DNA from: Microbispora rosea
GTDB lineage: Bacteria > Actinomycetota > Actinomycetes > Streptosporangiales > Streptosporangiaceae
Length of the DNA: 64,000 bases
Assembly (NCBI RefSeq): GCF_900156315.1
Contig: NZ_FTNI01000004.1
Coordinates: forward strand, 279,844 to 343,843
Direction of reading: 5' to 3'
Shown piece by piece: positions 63,647 through 64,000 of this stretch. The first letter of the stretch is position 1, and each line of letters starts with the position of its first letter. Under the pieces are notes generated by a model. The model was not told the DNA's origin, did no database searches, and was given only the letters and a program-made list of their open reading frames with translations. The translations under genes and the position numbers were made by a program.

Positions 63647-64000
63647 ATGAAGCGCACTCTCGCTCTGGGCGGGGTCGCGGCCGGCCTGCTGGCCTCCGCC
63701 GCCATCGCTGCCCCGGCTCACGCCGACTCGGTTCCGGCCGTGAACCTGGCCAACACCAACACCGCTGCCAAGCAGGTCGCGGCGTTCTGGTACGGCCAGG
63801 CCAAGGCGAACCTGATCAACGCCACGCCGTACACGGTGGAGACCACGGTCCCCACCAAGCACGTGTCGACCGGCGGCGCGTCCGCCGACACCAAGGCCGG
63901 CGTTGTCGGGTCCAGCGGTGACCAGAAGGCCGCCACCGGCACCCTGAAGAACGTGAACCTGCCGAAGACCACCGGCAAGGTGTTCTTCATCGGCGCCGAC
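63647..64000 (+). CDS. Second trypsin-like protease paralogue (N-terminal part, cut by window edge)
   Basis: The 118 visible residues match the first paralogue closely. The signal peptide ending PAHA is identical apart from its start codon. The segment from KHVSTGGASADTKAGVVGSS to the window edge is identical in protein. Residues 28–70 differ more (NTNTAAKQVAAFWYGQAKAN). Start is ATG after CAGGAGA, unlike the TTG of its neighbour. Catalytic residues lie beyond the window. Confidence 0.85.
   Translation, partial: MKRTLALGGVAAGLLASAAIAAPAHADSVPAVNLANTNTAAKQVAAFWYGQAKANLINATPYTVETTVPTKHVSTGGASADTKAGVVGSSGDQKAATGTLKNVNLPKTTGKVFFIGAD

Overview
This 64-kb window is chromosomal DNA of a very GC-rich actinomycete. 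The conserved blocks mfd–SurA-like lipoprotein–mazG–eno–ftsB–DUF501 and glmU–prs–rplY–pth, a ppk/MutT1-type NUDIX pair, many GTG and TTG starts, leaderless transcripts and very high third-position GC all point there. Gene families such as the SigE-family sigma factor with a membrane beta-propeller partner suggest Streptosporangiales or a close relative; this is inference, since no 16S gene is present.

Layout: 1–7.4 kb is a minus-strand housekeeping run (DUF501 fragment, ftsB, eno, mazG, SurA-like lipoprotein, mfd). 7.6–12.5 kb holds a methyltransferase, a SigE-type sigma factor with a beta-propeller membrane partner, an adenylylsulfate kinase with a degenerate sulfurylase-like front end, and a GH26-like lipoprotein. 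12.8–19.8 kb is a tightly overlapping exopolysaccharide operon (Wzz-like, Wzy/ligase-like, a kinase-fold protein, two sulfotransferases, a Wzx-like flippase). 19.7–26.2 kb carries a MarR remnant, a MarR/EamA divergent pair, fchA–folD, an MFS exporter, and a DGPF protein with an ECF42-type sigma factor. 26.4–28.9 kb is a small, visibly more AT-rich accessory island: a toxin–antitoxin pair, then two overlapping membrane-protein genes that share an amyloid-signalling-like (RHIM/BASS-like) motif. 29–33 kb has a large secreted phosphodiester glycosidase/metallophosphatase fusion and a DoxX protein. 33–36 kb (WecG-type and GT2 glycosyltransferases plus a third sulfotransferase) and 39.8–44.2 kb (cysN, cysD, cysQ and a sugar-phosphate transferase) are further polysaccharide and sulfate loci. 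36–39.7 kb holds a SufR-like regulator facing DUF2231, a membrane protein, folE and a ferredoxin-reductase-like gene. 44.3–50.8 kb is an exonuclease, pth, rplY, an attenuator-controlled trpS, prs, glmU and tRNA-Gln. 51–59.7 kb carries a fatty-acid desaturase, a TetR regulator with a long charged helix, ppk, a NUDIX/phosphatase fusion, a CYTH–CHAD protein, a Tam methyltransferase and a MarR regulator. 60–64 kb holds two tandem paralogues of a secreted trypsin-like protein; the second is cut by the window edge.

Two themes tie the genes together. First, sulfate activation (cysC, cysDN), PAP clearance (cysQ), three PAPS sulfotransferases and a dispersed but near-complete Wzx/Wzy-type pathway suggest a sulfated surface polysaccharide. 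Second, the overlapping pair at 27.4–28.9 kb has the effector/receptor layout of bacterial amyloid signalling but unrecognised partner domains; it is the best candidate here for an undescribed system. Regulation readable from the sequence includes a Trp-codon attenuator before trpS, an ECF42-like promoter, CRP-like sites before both protease paralogues, and palindromic operators at both MarR loci and at the toxin–antitoxin operon.
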